The notes below the pieces were generated by a model. That model was not told the DNA's origin. It saw nothing but the letters and a program-made list of their open reading frames with translations, and ran no database searches. From the NCBI RefSeq assembly GCF_024746815.1, contig NZ_CP080525.1:1116001-1180000 (forward strand): a DNA stretch of 64,000 bases, given 5' to 3'. A program made the translations under genes and the position numbers. This document shows, piece after piece, positions 20,563 to 31,211 of this stretch. Positions within the stretch are counted from its first letter, which is position 1. Every line of letters begins with the position of its first letter. Origin of the DNA: Mesorhizobium sp. AR07 (GTDB taxonomy: Bacteria; Pseudomonadota; Alphaproteobacteria; Rhizobiales; Rhizobiaceae).

Positions 20563-21663
20563 ATGACGGGCGACGACACCAAACACCTTCCCCTGGAAGA
20601 TATCCATGTGACCGCCGGTGCGCGCTTTGGCGCCTTTGCCGGCTGGTCGATGCCGCTGACCTATCCGGCCGGCGTCATGAAGGAGCATCTGCACACCCGC
20701 GGGCATGCCGGCCTGTTCGACATCTCCCATATGAAGCTGTTCGAGGTCAGTGGGCCGGAAGCGGTTGCGCTGCTCAACCGCGCTTGCCCGCTGGATGCCG
20801 GCGCGCTCGAAATCTCGCAGTCCAAACTGTCGTTCTTCCTCAATGAAGCAGCTGGCATTCTGGACGATCTGATCGTCACCAGGCTCGGCGATATCAGGTT
20901 CATGGTGGTCGCCAATGCCGGCAACGCCGTGGCCGACGAAAAGCATCTGCGTGAGCTTGCCAAGGGTTTCGATGCCAAGGTCGAGCCGCTCGACCGCGTC
21001 TTCCTCGCCATCCAGGGTCCGGAAGCCTGGGCAGCCCTGTCCCGCGCCGGCATCGAGACCGGAGCGCTGCTGTTCATGCATGGTGTCGAACCGCGCAAAA
21101 ACTGGTTCATGAGCCGGTCGGGCTATACCGGCGAGGATGGTTTCGAGATCGGCCTGCCGCAGGCCGATGCACGAGACCTCGTCACCAAACTGCTCGGCGA
21201 CGAGCGCGTGCTGTGGATCGGCCTTGCCGCTCGCGACAGCCTGCGGCTCGAGGCTGGGCTCTGCCTGCATGGCCAGGACATCACGCCGGAGACCGATCCA
21301 GCCGGCGCGGCGCTGATGTGGGCGATCCCGAAAGAGATCCGCGCGGCTGGCGCGTTCATTGGCGCCGACGCGCTGCGCGCCGCCACGGAACGCGGCCCCG
21401 CGCAAAAGCGCGTCGGGCTGAAGCCGGAGGGCCGCCAGCCGGTGCGCGCCGGGGCTGCGCTTTTTGATGCCGACGGCAATCCCGCCGGCCATGTCACATC
21501 AGGCGGCTTCGGCCCCTCGGCCGGCCATCCGGTCGCCATGGGCTATGTCGTGACGCCGCTGGCCAAGCCCGGAACACGGGTTTTCGCCGATGTGCGCGGC
21601 GCGAAAATCCCCGTCGATATCAGTTCCCTGCCCTTCACTCCGCATCGCTACCGCAAAGGATGA
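20563..21663 (+). CDS. gcvT: Glycine cleavage system T protein (aminomethyltransferase)
   Basis: A 366-residue T protein. It transfers the methylene group from the aminomethyl-lipoyl arm of GcvH to tetrahydrofolate and releases ammonia. Family motifs are visible: [14 protein letters not shown] near the N-terminus, [31 protein letters not shown], and [18 protein letters not shown] in the folate-binding core. The C-terminal barrel has [20 protein letters not shown]. The gene follows the glycine riboswitch, and its stop overlaps an ATG at 21660 just before gcvH. Confidence 0.95.
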   Translation: MTGDDTKHLPLEDIHVTAGARFGAFAGWSMPLTYPAGVMKEHLHTRGHAGLFDISHMKLFEVSGPEAVALLNRACPLDAGALEISQSKLSFFLNEAAGILDDLIVTRLGDIRFMVVANAGNAVADEKHLRELAKGFDAKVEPLDRVFLAIQGPEAWAALSRAGIETGALLFMHGVEPRKNWFMSRSGYTGEDGFEIGLPQADARDLVTKLLGDERVLWIGLAARDSLRLEAGLCLHGQDITPETDPAGAALMWAIPKEIRAAGAFIGADALRAATERGPAQKRVGLKPEGRQPVRAGAALFDADGNPAGHVTSGGFGPSAGHPVAMGYVVTPLAKPGTRVFADVRGAKIPVDISSLPFTPHRYRKG

Positions 21664-21668
21664 TTTCA

Positions 21669-22037
21669 ATGGCAACGACCTATTTCACCACCGATCACGA
21701 ATGGCTCCGCGTCGAGGGCGGCATCGCCACTGTCGGCATCACCGACTACGCGCAGGAACAACTCGGCGATCTCGTCTTCGTCGAATTGCCCGAGACCGGC
21801 AAGAAGCTGGCCAAGGGCGATACCGCGGTCGTGGTCGAATCCGTCAAGGCGGCCTCGGACGTCTACGCACCGGTCGACGGCGACATCACCGAGGCCAACG
21901 GCGCGCTGTCGTCGGATCCGTCGCTGGTCAACTCGGCGGCCACCGGAGCCGGCTGGCTGTGGAAGATGAAGCTCGCCGACGAAAGCCAGCTCGCCGGTCT
22001 CATGGATGAGGCCGCCTACAAAGCCCATATCGGTTGA
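21669..22037 (+). CDS. gcvH: Glycine cleavage system H protein (lipoyl carrier)
   Basis: A 122-residue lipoyl carrier that shuttles the aminomethyl group between GcvP and Gcv[19 protein letters not shown] contains the lipoylated lysine at residue 60. The family N-terminus [20 protein letters not shown] and the C-terminus YKAHIG are complete. ATG 21669 is used because AAAGGA lies upstream at a normal distance; ATG 21660 overlaps the gcvT stop. The gene is tightly packed between gcvT and gcvP. Confidence 0.95.
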   Translation: MATTYFTTDHEWLRVEGGIATVGITDYAQEQLGDLVFVELPETGKKLAKGDTAVVVESVKAASDVYAPVDGDITEANGALSSDPSLVNSAATGAGWLWKMKLADESQLAGLMDEAAYKAHIG

Positions 22038-22055
22038 CAGCAGGACTTGGACAAG

Positions 22056-24866
22056 ATGACCGCAGCACCCTACCCCTTTTCGGCCCGCCACATCGGCCCG
22101 AGCCTCAATGACACCAGAGCGATGTTGGCCGCCATCGGCGTGCCTTCCATCGAAACGCTGATCAGCCAGTCCGTGCCGAGGTCGATCCGGCTCGATCGGC
22201 CGCTCGCCCTGCCCGCACCGGCGAGCGAGGCGGAAGCGCTTGCCGAGCTTTCGGCGACGATGGCACGCAACACCGTGCTTAAGAGCTTCATCGGCGCCGG
22301 CTATCACGGTGTCCATGTGCCGCCGGTCATCCAGCGCAATTTGTTCGAGAACCCGGCCTGGTACACGGCCTACACGCCCTATCAGGCCGAGATCAGCCAG
22401 GGCCGGCTCGAAATGCTGTTCAACTTCCAGACGCTGGTCACCGAACTGACCGGCCTGCCGGTGGCCTCGGCCTCGCTGCTCGATGAAGCGACCGCCGTCG
22501 CCGAAGCGGTCGGCATCGCGTTGCGCCACCACCGCGACAAGCGCACCAAGGTGGCGCTTGCCGGCACACCGCATCCGCAGACGCTGGACGTGGTGCGCAC
22601 CCGCGCCGAACCGCTCGGCATCGAGATCGATGGCGACAGTATCGACGACAACACCGCGGCCCTGCTCGTCTCCTGGCCGGACACGTTTGGCGTCTATGGC
22701 GACCACAAGGCTGCGATCGCCAAGGCCCGCGCGACCGGCGCGCTGGTCGTCTTCATTGCCGACCCGCTCGGTCTGACGCTGACCGATGCGCCGGCAAAAC
22801 TGGGCGCCGACATTGCCGTCGGCCCGATGCAGCGTTTTGGTGTGCCGATGGGCTTTGGTGGTCCACACGCCGCCTATTGCGCCGTCTCCGACAGGCTGAC
22901 GCGGCTGATGCCCGGCCGCCTGGTCGGCCAATCGACCGACAGCAAGGGGCGGCCCGGCTATCGGCTTGCCTTGCAGACCCGTGAGCAGCATATCCGCCGC
23001 GACAAGGCGACCTCCAACATCTGCACCGCGCAGGCGCTGCTTGCCAACATGGCGACCGCCTATGCCATCTGGCACGGCCCCGTCGGGCTGCAGGCGATTG
23101 CCGGGCGCATCCACGCGCTGGCCAACCGCCTCGCCGCCGGCCTCAAGACCGCAGGCGTGTCGGTGATCGGCGCCAGTCGCTTCGACACGGTAACGGTGGA
23201 GGTGAAGGGCAAGGCTGCGCAGATCGCCACGGCGGCTGAAAGGACCGGCCGTCTGTTGCGCGTCATCGATGCCGACCATGTCGGCATCAGCTTCGACGAG
23301 ACCGCGACCGATGCCGATCTCGACGCGATCGCGGCCCTTTTCGGCGCCAAGGCCGGTCCCTCGGCCGACAGCACGGTGCCCGGCAAGCCGCGTGGCAAGG
23401 AGTTCCTGACCCAGCCGGTGTTCCACGAAAACAAGTCGGAAACCGAGATGATGCGCTTCCTGCGCCGGCTGGCCGACAAGGACCTGGCGCTCGACCGCGC
23501 CATGATCCCGCTCGGCTCCTGCACCATGAAGCTCAATGCCGCCGCCGAGATGATGCCGGTCAGTTGGCCAAGCATCGCCAACCTGCATCCCTTCGCGCCC
23601 GCAAGCCATTCGGCCGGCTACCGCGCCATGATCGGCGAACTGGAGGGCTGGCTGTCGGAGATCACCGGCTTCGACGCCGTCACCTTGCAGCCCAATGCCG
23701 GCAGCCAGGGCGAATATGCCGGATTGCTCGCCATCCGCGCTTATCACCGCTCGCGCGGCGAAAGCCATCGCACCGTCTGCCTGATCCCGTCCTCCGCGCA
23801 TGGCACCAATCCGGCGAGCGCGGCGATGGCTGGCATGAGCGTCGTCGTCGTGCGCTGCTTGGAGGATGGCAATATCGACATGGACGATATGAGGGCCAAG
23901 GCCAACGAGCATTCCAAGAATCTCGCGGCGCTGATGTTCACCTATCCCTCGACGCATGGCGTCTACGAGGAAGGCGCGCGCCACCTCTGCGCCCTCATTC
24001 ACGAGCATGGCGCCCAGGTCTATTTCGACGGCGCCAACCTCAACGCGCTGGTTGGGCTTGCCCGTCCCGGCGACATCGGAGCCGATGTCTGCCACATGAA
24101 CCTGCACAAGACCTTCTGCATTCCGCATGGCGGCGGCGGGCCCGGCATCGGCCCGATCGGCGTCAAGGCGCATCTGAAGCCCTATCTGCCGGGTCATGTC
24201 ACCGAAGGCTCGGCGCATGCCGTGTCGGCCGCACCGTTCGGCAGCGCTTCGATCCTGCCGATCACCTGGATGTACATCCGCATGATGGGCGCGTCGGGCC
24301 TGAAACAGGCGACCGAAACGGCGATCCTGTCCGCCAACTACGTGGCGACGCGGCTCGCGCCGCACTTCCCGCTTCTCTACAAGGGCAGGCACGATCGCAT
24401 CGCCCATGAGTGTATCCTGGATACACGCGTGCTCAAGGAGAGCGCCGGCATCAGCGTCGACGATGTCGCCAAGCGCCTGATCGACTATGGTTTCCATGCG
24501 CCGACCATGTCGTTCCCGGTCGCCGGCACGCTGATGGTGGAGCCGACCGAGTCCGAGCCCAAGGGGGAACTCGATCGCTTCTGCGAGGCGATGATCGCGA
24601 TTGCCGGAGAGGCAGCGAAAGTCGCCAGGGGCGATTGGCCTTTGGCCGACAATCCGCTGGTCAACGCACCGCATACCGCGGCCGAAGCACTGGCCGGCCA
24701 GTGGACCCATCCCTACTCGCGCCTGGAGGCGGCCTATCCCGCCGGCGACGCCGATACATCGGCAAAATACTGGCCGCCAGTGTCGCGCATCGACAATGTC
24801 GCTGGCGACCGCAACCTGGTCTGCTCCTGCCCGCCACTGTCGGACTATCTGGGTGCTGCTGAATAG
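22056..24866 (+). CDS. gcvP: Glycine dehydrogenase (decarboxylating), P protein
   Basis: A 936-residue single-chain P protein that decarboxylates glycine with PLP and loads the residue onto GcvH. Both halves are present in one polypeptide (not split into GcvPA and GcvPB). The N-terminal half begins [20 protein letters not shown]. The C-terminal half contains [19 protein letters not shown], with the PLP lysine at residue 685. ATG 22056 follows the gcvH stop by 18 bases. The stop at 24864-24866 directly abuts the stop of the opposing cyclase gene. Confidence 0.95.
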   Translation: MTAAPYPFSARHIGPSLNDTRAMLAAIGVPSIETLISQSVPRSIRLDRPLALPAPASEAEALAELSATMARNTVLKSFIGAGYHGVHVPPVIQRNLFENPAWYTAYTPYQAEISQGRLEMLFNFQTLVTELTGLPVASASLLDEATAVAEAVGIALRHHRDKRTKVALAGTPHPQTLDVVRTRAEPLGIEIDGDSIDDNTAALLVSWPDTFGVYGDHKAAIAKARATGALVVFIADPLGLTLTDAPAKLGADIAVGPMQRFGVPMGFGGPHAAYCAVSDRLTRLMPGRLVGQSTDSKGRPGYRLALQTREQHIRRDKATSNICTAQALLANMATAYAIWHGPVGLQAIAGRIHALANRLAAGLKTAGVSVIGASRFDTVTVEVKGKAAQIATAAERTGRLLRVIDADHVGISFDETATDADLDAIAALFGAKAGPSADSTVPGKPRGKEFLTQPVFHENKSETEMMRFLRRLADKDLALDRAMIPLGSCTMKLNAAAEMMPVSWPSIANLHPFAPASHSAGYRAMIGELEGWLSEITGFDAVTLQPNAGSQGEYAGLLAIRAYHRSRGESHRTVCLIPSSAHGTNPASAAMAGMSVVVVRCLEDGNIDMDDMRAKANEHSKNLAALMFTYPSTHGVYEEGARHLCALIHEHGAQVYFDGANLNALVGLARPGDIGADVCHMNLHKTFCIPHGGGGPGIGPIGVKAHLKPYLPGHVTEGSAHAVSAAPFGSASILPITWMYIRMMGASGLKQATETAILSANYVATRLAPHFPLLYKGRHDRIAHECILDTRVLKESAGISVDDVAKRLIDYGFHAPTMSFPVAGTLMVEPTESEPKGELDRFCEAMIAIAGEAAKVARGDWPLADNPLVNAPHTAAEALAGQWTHPYSRLEAAYPAGDADTSAKYWPPVSRIDNVAGDRNLVCSCPPLSDYLGAAE

Positions 24867-26042
24867 TTACGCGGAGCGCAAGGCCGGCTTGACCGGTTCG
24901 GCCTTGCCCGCCCTTTTTCGGCTGATGACGCAATTTCGGCCGGCCCGCTTGGCGGCATAGAGCGCTGTATCGGCCTCGGCCAGCACGTCATCGAGGCTGC
25001 GGCCGTCGACCTCGCCAAAGCCCATGCCGCCGCTGACCGTGCTGCGCAACGGACCGAGCTGGGTGGCAACGATTTCGGTGCCGAAGGCAACGCCGATCTT
25101 GCTGGCAAGGTCGGAGGCCCTTTCATCCGTCATCCGCGATATGACGACGGCGAATTCCTCGCCGCCCAGGCGAAAGGCGTCAACGCCGGTCCTGGCATAT
25201 CTCTTGATAACAGCGGCGAAGCGGCACAGGACCTGGTCGCCGACGGGGTGGCCGTAGACGTCGTTCGTCCGCTTGAAGTGATCGAGGTCGAACATCACCA
25301 CGGACATGAATGGACCAAAGCTCCGCTCGCCATAGAGCGACGTCAGCGCCCGGCGATTCGTCAACCCCGTCAACGGATCGGTCATGGTCTCGGCCTTCAG
25401 CTCGATCTGCGCCTGCAGATGGTGGAGAGAAAGCGTCAACGCGCCGAGCCCGGTCATGCAGGCCACCGCCACGACCGAATTCAGCCGTTCGGCCCAGTTG
25501 TCCGGCGCGGCCAACAATGTCCATTGCCCTCCTGCCAGCAGAACCAGGCCGCATGAGGCAAACGACACAGCGCAGGTGCCGCTCAGGAACGAAACCACCA
25601 GCAGGATCCGGCGATCATGGCTGCCGTTGATCCAGAACATGGCGCCGATCGCCGACAGCAGCAGCGTTGCCGTCGCGTAGGTGACGATGAAGCCGACACC
25701 GTCGAAGCCAAGGAAGGTCACGGCCGCACAGATGGCCATGGCGGCAAGCGTCGGTGCGACGACACGTCGGTAGCCGGGCACGCCGAGATATTGCATGGCC
25801 GACAGACAGATGATCAGGAACCCGAGGCTGAGCATCGCAAGCACGATCTGGCAAAGCAACGGATCGGGATCCTCGGTGTATCGCCAGAACAGGACCACAT
25901 GAGCGACGAGCACCAGAATGCCGCACGCCACCGTCAGGACAAAGCCTGCCCTGGGCGCGGTGAACCAGATCGCAAACATGGTGACGCTGAGGCAGATGCC
26001 CGACAGCGCGGCTGCGAGCAGGAGCGAACTGAAGTCCAGCAT
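24867..26042 (-). CDS. Membrane-bound diguanylate cyclase (GGDEF)
   Basis: A 391-residue protein that should make cyclic di-GMP from two GTP. The N-terminal 190 residues hold about six membrane helices (for example LLLAAALSGICLSVTMFAIW). The C-terminal GGDEF domain has DPLTGLTNRRAL, FDLDHFKRTNDVYGHPVGDQ, and the active loop as GGEEF in FRLGGEEFAVVI. Glu in the second acidic place is normal for active enzymes. No EAL domain is present. Its neighbour is the Tad pilus region, and c-di-GMP often controls surface attachment, but a direct link is inferred only. Confidence 0.9.
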   Translation of the reverse strand: MLDFSSLLLAAALSGICLSVTMFAIWFTAPRAGFVLTVACGILVLVAHVVLFWRYTEDPDPLLCQIVLAMLSLGFLIICLSAMQYLGVPGYRRVVAPTLAAMAICAAVTFLGFDGVGFIVTYATATLLLSAIGAMFWINGSHDRRILLVVSFLSGTCAVSFASCGLVLLAGGQWTLLAAPDNWAERLNSVVAVACMTGLGALTLSLHHLQAQIELKAETMTDPLTGLTNRRALTSLYGERSFGPFMSVVMFDLDHFKRTNDVYGHPVGDQVLCRFAAVIKRYARTGVDAFRLGGEEFAVVISRMTDERASDLASKIGVAFGTEIVATQLGPLRSTVSGGMGFGEVDGRSLDDVLAEADTALYAAKRAGRNCVISRKRAGKAEPVKPALRSA

Positions 26043-26200
26043 ATCTGGCGAGGGCCTCTCGAGCGTCGGTGGTTGCGCTGCATTCTAGGTCAGCGGCAGT
26101 CCCCGGATACGGTTTTCAGCCGATCTTTCGACGCAACCTGCGGATAGGGTTTACAAAGCGTCGATGCCACGGTCTGGAAAGCGCCCCCTTGGCCGCGAGA

Positions 26201-26671
26201 TCAACCCTTGTTCAGCAGGGCGAGGTTGGCGTTCACGACTGTGGGATCGGCCATGCCGGCCTTCGCCTCGAGCAGCAGCGCCTTGGCCTTCTTGCGATTG
26301 CCGCGCAACAGTTGCGAATAGCCCATGTTGTTGACGATCTGCGGCTTGCGGCCAGCGACTTTCAAAAGCTGGTTGTAGGCTCGGTCGGCGAAGTCGAAGC
26401 GGCCGAGTTCGTCATAGGCAGCGGCGAGCCCCATCCAGGCTTCGGCATTGTCGGCCTTCAACTCGACGGCCTTGCGGAAATGCTGTTCGGCGAGGCCGTA
26501 ATTGGCATCGCGAAACTGCGCCTTGCCTTGCGCCAGATCGGAGGTGGCGACGTCCTTTGCCGCCGGTTGGATGGCGGTGGTCCTGGTCGTATCGATGGTG
26601 CTGGTCGAGCAGCCGGTTGCCACAAGAATGACCGCCATCGCGGCCGCCGCCGTGAAAGTTGTATGACGCAT
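26201..26671 (-). CDS. TPR lipoprotein (TadD-like)
   Basis: A 156-residue protein with a lipoprotein signal (AMAVILVATGCST) and at least three tetratricopeptide-like helical pairs: LAQGKAQFRDANYGLAEQHF with RKAVELKADN, AEAWMGLAAAYDELGRFDFA, and PQIVNNMGYSQLLRGNRKKA. Short TPR lipoproteins called TadD are standard parts of Tad pilus loci and help assemble the outer-membrane pore. This gene lies downstream and codirectional with cpaB-tadC, separated by one secreted protein, which fits that role. The name tadD is inferred from position and fold. Confidence 0.82.
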   Translation of the reverse strand: MRHTTFTAAAAMAVILVATGCSTSTIDTTRTTAIQPAAKDVATSDLAQGKAQFRDANYGLAEQHFRKAVELKADNAEAWMGLAAAYDELGRFDFADRAYNQLLKVAGRKPQIVNNMGYSQLLRGNRKKAKALLLEAKAGMADPTVVNANLALLNKG

Positions 26672-26933
26672 GCCCTGCCCCGTCGCCCGATTTGCCGGGT
26701 CGTTTCTTCAGGAATTACGGTACAGAAGAGCCATTAAGCTTCGGTGCCGAAATGCACCTAAGATTTGGCTTCCGGCACACCAGGCATTAACCACCAGGCA
26801 CCACAAGACCTCAATCACGGCAACCCAAGTTCAGACGGTCCGGCCGCCGAGAAGATGACGTCGTCACGCGCACGACGTTCGGTGAAGGCCCATTTCCCTA
26901 GGAATGCCCGCGGCAACGACGCGAGCGGCGTTC

Positions 26934-27764
26934 TCACGGCCCCAGGGCCTTGAGCGCCTCCGGAACCGGATAGCGGCCGCCGTCATAGCGCAGCCGGTAG
27001 GTCCGGGTCACGGACTTGCCTGGATGGGACTGGCACTCGCCACTCGCGTCTGGGGAGGGATCGTCGGTATCCGTCCGCTCGACCACGGTGATGTCGCGAT
27101 AGCCGTGATGGCTCGCCGGGCTCATCGCCAGGCTGACCTGGCTGGAGTGGAAGGATCCGGCGCAATTGGTATCGCCTTCGCCGCCACTACCGACCACGAC
27201 GAGGCCGTCGAGCACCATGCGCAGGGCATCGCCGGCGACGGCATAGAGCCGCAGGTCGGTTTCGCTGAAGGGATTGGGCTGCGAATGATTTGCCATGTCG
27301 ATGCGCAGGCCGAAGGCGGTGATTTTGGGCGCCAGTTCATAGCGGCCGGTATCGAATTCGATGCCGCGGATGGCGATGGCATCATCATTCATCAGCCCGG
27401 GCTGCAGCAGGCGCTGGCGCACCTGCTGGCTCTTTCTGTCGACGATCAAAAGCTCGATATCGCCGATATGCTGGCCGTCGACGGATTTGGCGATGTCGAT
27501 TAAAGGCACCGCGACCAACAGCAGATCGTCATGGGCAGGCCAGATCTTGCAGACCAGGCCTGGCGTATCGCCGTCCGAGGACGTCAGCGCGATACTGATA
27601 TCGGATTCGAGCGTGAACGAGGCGCCGTCGGCGCTCTTTCGAGCCTTGGGATAGGCCTGCTGCACAAGGGCGGCGGCATTGCCGCAATCGCCAGCCGCGG
27701 CCCAGGTGGGTGACAGACCGGCGACGGCGAGGCCGAGAAAGAGGGTGCGCAGCACTATTTGCAT
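26934..27764 (-). CDS. Secreted hypothetical protein in the Tad region
   Basis: A 276-residue protein with a signal peptide (IVLRTLFLGLAVAGLSPTWA, cleavage near AAA-G). The mature part has four cysteines (GDCGN, GLVCKIW, TNCAGSF, GECQSHP), suggesting two disulphides in the periplasm. No domain is recognised. It lies between tadC and the TPR lipoprotein, all on the minus strand, so it may be part of the pilus operon or a bystander. A 91-base gap to tadC carries a remnant of repeat B. Confidence 0.72.
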   Translation of the reverse strand: MQIVLRTLFLGLAVAGLSPTWAAAGDCGNAAALVQQAYPKARKSADGASFTLESDISIALTSSDGDTPGLVCKIWPAHDDLLLVAVPLIDIAKSVDGQHIGDIELLIVDRKSQQVRQRLLQPGLMNDDAIAIRGIEFDTGRYELAPKITAFGLRIDMANHSQPNPFSETDLRLYAVAGDALRMVLDGLVVVGSGGEGDTNCAGSFHSSQVSLAMSPASHHGYRDITVVERTDTDDPSPDASGECQSHPGKSVTRTYRLRYDGGRYPVPEALKALGP

Positions 27765-27811
27765 GACTTCTCACTTGTTTGCGGACCTTGCAGGTCCCGA
27801 TGTAGCGCAGT

Positions 27812-27844
27812 TCAGGCCGGCCTCACCTGAATATCAGCACATCT
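27812..27844. repeat. Remnant of the right end of repeat B
   Basis: CAGGCCGGCCTCACCTGAAT followed by ATCAGCACATCT closely matches the right end of copy 2 (10063-10094). The match stops abruptly on the left, so only one end is present. It lies in the gap between tadC and the secreted gene. Confidence 0.65.
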
Positions 27845-27855
27845 CTAGGACGTCT

Positions 27856-28818
27856 CTAATGCGCCGTCATTTTGACGATGATTGGGATCACGGCGATCAT
27901 CAGCACCACCGGCAGGATGCAGACCACCACCGGCACCGACATCTTGGCCGGCAGAGCGTGCGCCTTTTCCTCGGCCAGCGACATGCGCTTGTGGCGCATT
28001 TCGTCGGAAAAGACGCGCAGCGCCCCGGACAGGCTAGTGCCCAGTTCCTTCGACTGCTGCAGCAGCGTGGCGAAGGAACGCACCTCGTCCAGGCTTAGTC
28101 GATCCGCGAGCGCCTTCAGCGCATCGTCGAGGCTGCGCCCTGCCCTCAACTCCAGCGACACAAGCTGCAGGTTCAGGCTGAGCGCGGGATAGGTCTTGGC
28201 GAGTTCCCTGGAGACGCGCTCGATGCCGGACTCCATGCTCATGCCGGCGTCCGAGCAGACGATCATCAGGTCCATGAAATCGGGAAACCCGTTGCGGTAT
28301 TCGCGCCTCTTTTCCCGCACCTTCTGGGTCAGCACAAGACCAGGCAGGAAGTAGCCGGCCGCTCCCGACAGGATGACGAATGTCCAACGGCTGGCCATCG
28401 TCGCGTCCGGGCTGGCCATCCATCGGTTGAGCACAAAGACAGCGATTGCCGTGCCGATCATCGCAATGAACCGGATAAGGAAAAACATGCCAACGGCGCG
28501 GGCCTCCATGTAGCCGGCCTGGATGAGCTTCATGCGCAGCCGGGCGACATTTTCCGGATCGCTCTTGGCGTAGAATTCCTGCGCCCGCTTCACCGCTTTC
28601 TCGCGCACGATGCCGGCGTTCTTCTTCTGCACCGGCTCGGGCTTCGCGGCCACGGCACCGTCATCCACCTTGAGCCGGCGTTTGACGTCGTTGCGGTCGC
28701 CCTTCGCCGCCACCATCGGCCAGGCAACCGCGCCTGCACCCAGAGCCAAAAGCAGCATGGCCACCGGCATCAACGAGGTCGGCGCAAGCGAGGCGAGGAA
28801 TTCGACGAAGCCCTGCAT
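27856..28818 (-). CDS. tadC: Tad pilus assembly inner-membrane protein TadC
   Basis: A 320-residue type II secretion F-domain protein. It pairs with TadB to form the inner-membrane platform for pilus assembly. Membrane helices lie near 12-32, 108-130, 140-160 and 290-315. The F-domain motif FPDFMDLMIVCSDAGMSMES is clear, with the usual LRAGRSLDDALKALADRLSL segment. It begins one base after the tadB stop, so it is cotranslated from the same operon. Confidence 0.92.
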   Translation of the reverse strand: MQGFVEFLASLAPTSLMPVAMLLLALGAGAVAWPMVAAKGDRNDVKRRLKVDDGAVAAKPEPVQKKNAGIVREKAVKRAQEFYAKSDPENVARLRMKLIQAGYMEARAVGMFFLIRFIAMIGTAIAVFVLNRWMASPDATMASRWTFVILSGAAGYFLPGLVLTQKVREKRREYRNGFPDFMDLMIVCSDAGMSMESGIERVSRELAKTYPALSLNLQLVSLELRAGRSLDDALKALADRLSLDEVRSFATLLQQSKELGTSLSGALRVFSDEMRHKRMSLAEEKAHALPAKMSVPVVVCILPVVLMIAVIPIIVKMTAH

Positions 28819-28819
28819 G

Positions 28820-29785
28820 TCAGAACCTGAAATTCGACATCTTGAACATCATCAGATTGCCCAGCATAAGCCAGGTGACCGAGCCGCCAATCAGGTACCA
28901 GGTCTTCGGCTCACCCCAGACGTCGCGGTAGAAGCTCGGCATCAGCGCCATGATAGCGGCAAACAGCAGCGCCGGTATCGCCGTCAGGATGTAGGCCGAC
29001 ATGCGGCCTTCGGTCGAAACGGCGCGCACCTTGCGACGCAGCTTGCCGCGCTCGCGGATCGTCAACGCCAGGCCGTCGAGGATCTCGCGCAGATTGCCGC
29101 CTGAACTGGTCTGGATCGAGACCGCGGTGAGGAACAGCGGCAGGTCCTCGTGGCCGACCCGGTCGAACAGCGAGTTCAACGCCGAAACCAGATCCGATCC
29201 ATAGGTCACTTCGTCGGCGATGACGCCGAACTCGGTGCCGATCGGGTCGGTCATCTCGCGCGCCACCATGGCGATCGCCACCGGCACCGGATGGCCGGCC
29301 TTGAGGCCACGCGTGATCAGTTCCAGTGCCTCCGGCAGCTGCATGCCGAAGCGCTTCAGCCGGCGCTTGCGCTTGAAACGCAGCGTCATCACCGGCAGCA
29401 CCGGCACAAGCACGACAAACAGGACAAGTCCGAACAGCGGCGGCAAGCCATACCAGATGGCGACCAAACCCGCGGCGAATGCCACGCCGCAGGTGATCAT
29501 CAGGAATTTCGACAGCGGCATGATCATGCCCGACTGGGTTCGCAGAGCGCGAAACCGGTCCGGCGAAAACAGCGATGTCCCCGCGCCAAGTCCGCGCTCC
29601 TTGCGCAGCTGGATCAGCACCTGCTCCTGGCTGATCTTGTTTTCCCGCAGCTTCATGCGCCGGTTGATGGCGGTGCGCTTGTCGCTGCGGCTGGCAAAAA
29701 GCAGGTAGCAGGCCTCGGCGATCAGGATGCCGGTAAGTGCTGCCGCGGCATAGACGACATAGATCGCGCTGAGCCCGTCGAACAC
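28820..29785 (-). CDS. tadB: Tad pilus assembly inner-membrane protein TadB
   Basis: A 321-residue type II secretion F-domain protein, partner of TadC. Hydrophobic segments lie near 8-26, 95-115, 117-138, 265-288 and 298-316. The F-domain contains FGMQLPEALELITRGLKAGH and HEDLPLFLTAVSIQTSSGGN with LREILDGLALTIRERGKLRR. It starts four bases after the cpaF stop and ends one base before tadC, consistent with a tightly coupled operon. Confidence 0.92.
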   Translation of the reverse strand: MFDGLSAIYVVYAAAALTGILIAEACYLLFASRSDKRTAINRRMKLRENKISQEQVLIQLRKERGLGAGTSLFSPDRFRALRTQSGMIMPLSKFLMITCGVAFAAGLVAIWYGLPPLFGLVLFVVLVPVLPVMTLRFKRKRRLKRFGMQLPEALELITRGLKAGHPVPVAIAMVAREMTDPIGTEFGVIADEVTYGSDLVSALNSLFDRVGHEDLPLFLTAVSIQTSSGGNLREILDGLALTIRERGKLRRKVRAVSTEGRMSAYILTAIPALLFAAIMALMPSFYRDVWGEPKTWYLIGGSVTWLMLGNLMMFKMSNFRF

Positions 29786-29789
29786 CTGG

Positions 29790-31211
29790 CTACTCCTGCG
29801 GCCGGCCGGGTTCGAAATATCGTCCGGGGAACTCGATGCCCATGGCGCGCAGATCCTCGAGGAATCGCGGCCGGATGCCGGTCGCCTCGTAGTGGCCGAG
29901 GATACTGCCGTCGGCCTCCATGCCGGTGCGCACGAAGCGGAATATCTCCTGCATCTGGATGACGTCGCCTTCCATGCCGGTCACCTCGGCGACGCTCGTC
30001 ACCTTGCGCTTGCCGTCGGACAGACGTGTCAGCTGCACGATAAGGTCGAGCGCGCTGGCGATCTGGCTGCGGATCGACTGCACCGTCATCGGCATGCCGG
30101 TCATTCCGAGCATCTGCTCCAGGCGCGATATGCAATCGCGTGGCGTGTTGGCATGAATGGTCGCCATTGAGCCTTCATGGCCGGTGTTCATTGCCTGCAG
30201 CATGTCGAAGGCTTCCTCGCCGCGGCACTCGCCGAGGATGACGCGGTCAGGGCGCATGCGCAGCGCGTTCTTGACCAGGTCGCGCTGTTTCAGCTCGCCA
30301 TGGCCTTCGATGTTGGCGGGACGCGTTTCCATGCGCGCGACATGCGGTTGCTGCAGCTGGAGTTCGGCCGCGTCCTCGATGGTGATCAGCCGCTCGTCTT
30401 CCGGAATGAACGCCGACAGCGCGTTGAGCATGGTCGTCTTGCCGGTGCCGGTGCCGCCCGAAATGATTGTCGTCTTGCGGGCATGCACGGCCGCCGCCAG
30501 CACTTCGGCCATGTTCTGGGTGATGGCGCCGAATTCAACCAGTCTGTGCAGGCCGAGCTTGTTCTTGGAGAATTTGCGGATCGACACCAGCGGTCCGTCG
30601 ACGGCAACCGGGCGGATCGCCGCGTTGAAACGCGAGCCGTCCAGCATGCGCGCATCGACCATCGGCTGCGATTCGTCGACACGGCGGCCGACCGCGGCGA
30701 CGATCTTGTTGATGATGCGCAAGAGATGCGCCTCGTCCTTGAACGGAATATGGACCGGTTGCAGCTTGCCCTTCTTTTCGACAAAGCAGTTCTGGTGACC
30801 GTTGATCAGGATGTCGTTGATGTCGGGGTCCTTGAGCAGCGGTTCAAGCGGGCCGAGGCCGACCATCTCGTCGACGATGTCGTCGACCAGCGCGTCAAGC
30901 TCGACGGTGTTGATCGCCATCCGCTCGTGCTTGGTCTTTTCCGACACGAAATCATGCACTTGCCGGCGCATCTCATCCTTGGGCAAACGCTCCAGCGCGA
31001 CAAGGTTGATCTCCTCGAGCAGCAGCCGGTGGATGCGCACGCGCGCATCGAGCACCTTGTTGGCATTCTTTGCCGGCGCTGCTTCCGGCTTTGCCGGCAA
31101 AGCCTTCCGGTTCGTCGGAATGACGACAGCATGATGCGCGACCGGCATTGGCTCGGCGGCGCGGTGCGGACGCGCATCGCGGTTCTGCAGGGTGGAAAAG
31201 CGGCTGGTCAT
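29790..31211 (-). CDS. cpaF: Tad pilus secretion ATPase (CpaF/TadA)
   Basis: A 473-residue secretion ATPase of the VirB11/CpaF family that powers pilus assembly. Walker A is ISGGTGTGKTTMLNAL, followed by DERLITIEDAAELQL, the Asp box RPDRVILGECRGEEAFDMLQ and the His box HEGSMATIHANTPRD. The N-terminal 90 residues are a variable, Pro/Ala-rich linker. The start ATG overlaps the cpaE stop by four bases (ATGA), showing translational coupling. Confidence 0.94.
   Translation of the reverse strand: MTSRFSTLQNRDARPHRAAEPMPVAHHAVVIPTNRKALPAKPEAAPAKNANKVLDARVRIHRLLLEEINLVALERLPKDEMRRQVHDFVSEKTKHERMAINTVELDALVDDIVDEMVGLGPLEPLLKDPDINDILINGHQNCFVEKKGKLQPVHIPFKDEAHLLRIINKIVAAVGRRVDESQPMVDARMLDGSRFNAAIRPVAVDGPLVSIRKFSKNKLGLHRLVEFGAITQNMAEVLAAAVHARKTTIISGGTGTGKTTMLNALSAFIPEDERLITIEDAAELQLQQPHVARMETRPANIEGHGELKQRDLVKNALRMRPDRVILGECRGEEAFDMLQAMNTGHEGSMATIHANTPRDCISRLEQMLGMTGMPMTVQSIRSQIASALDLIVQLTRLSDGKRKVTSVAEVTGMEGDVIQMQEIFRFVRTGMEADGSILGHYEATGIRPRFLEDLRAMGIEFPGRYFEPGRPQE

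Noticed and set aside
21666..24710. A 1014-codon open frame on the minus strand opposite gcvH and gcvP
   Set aside because: It is the shadow of gcvP in a GC-rich genome. It has no family motif, is rich in Arg/Gly/His, and the plus strand carries a complete, well conserved gene.
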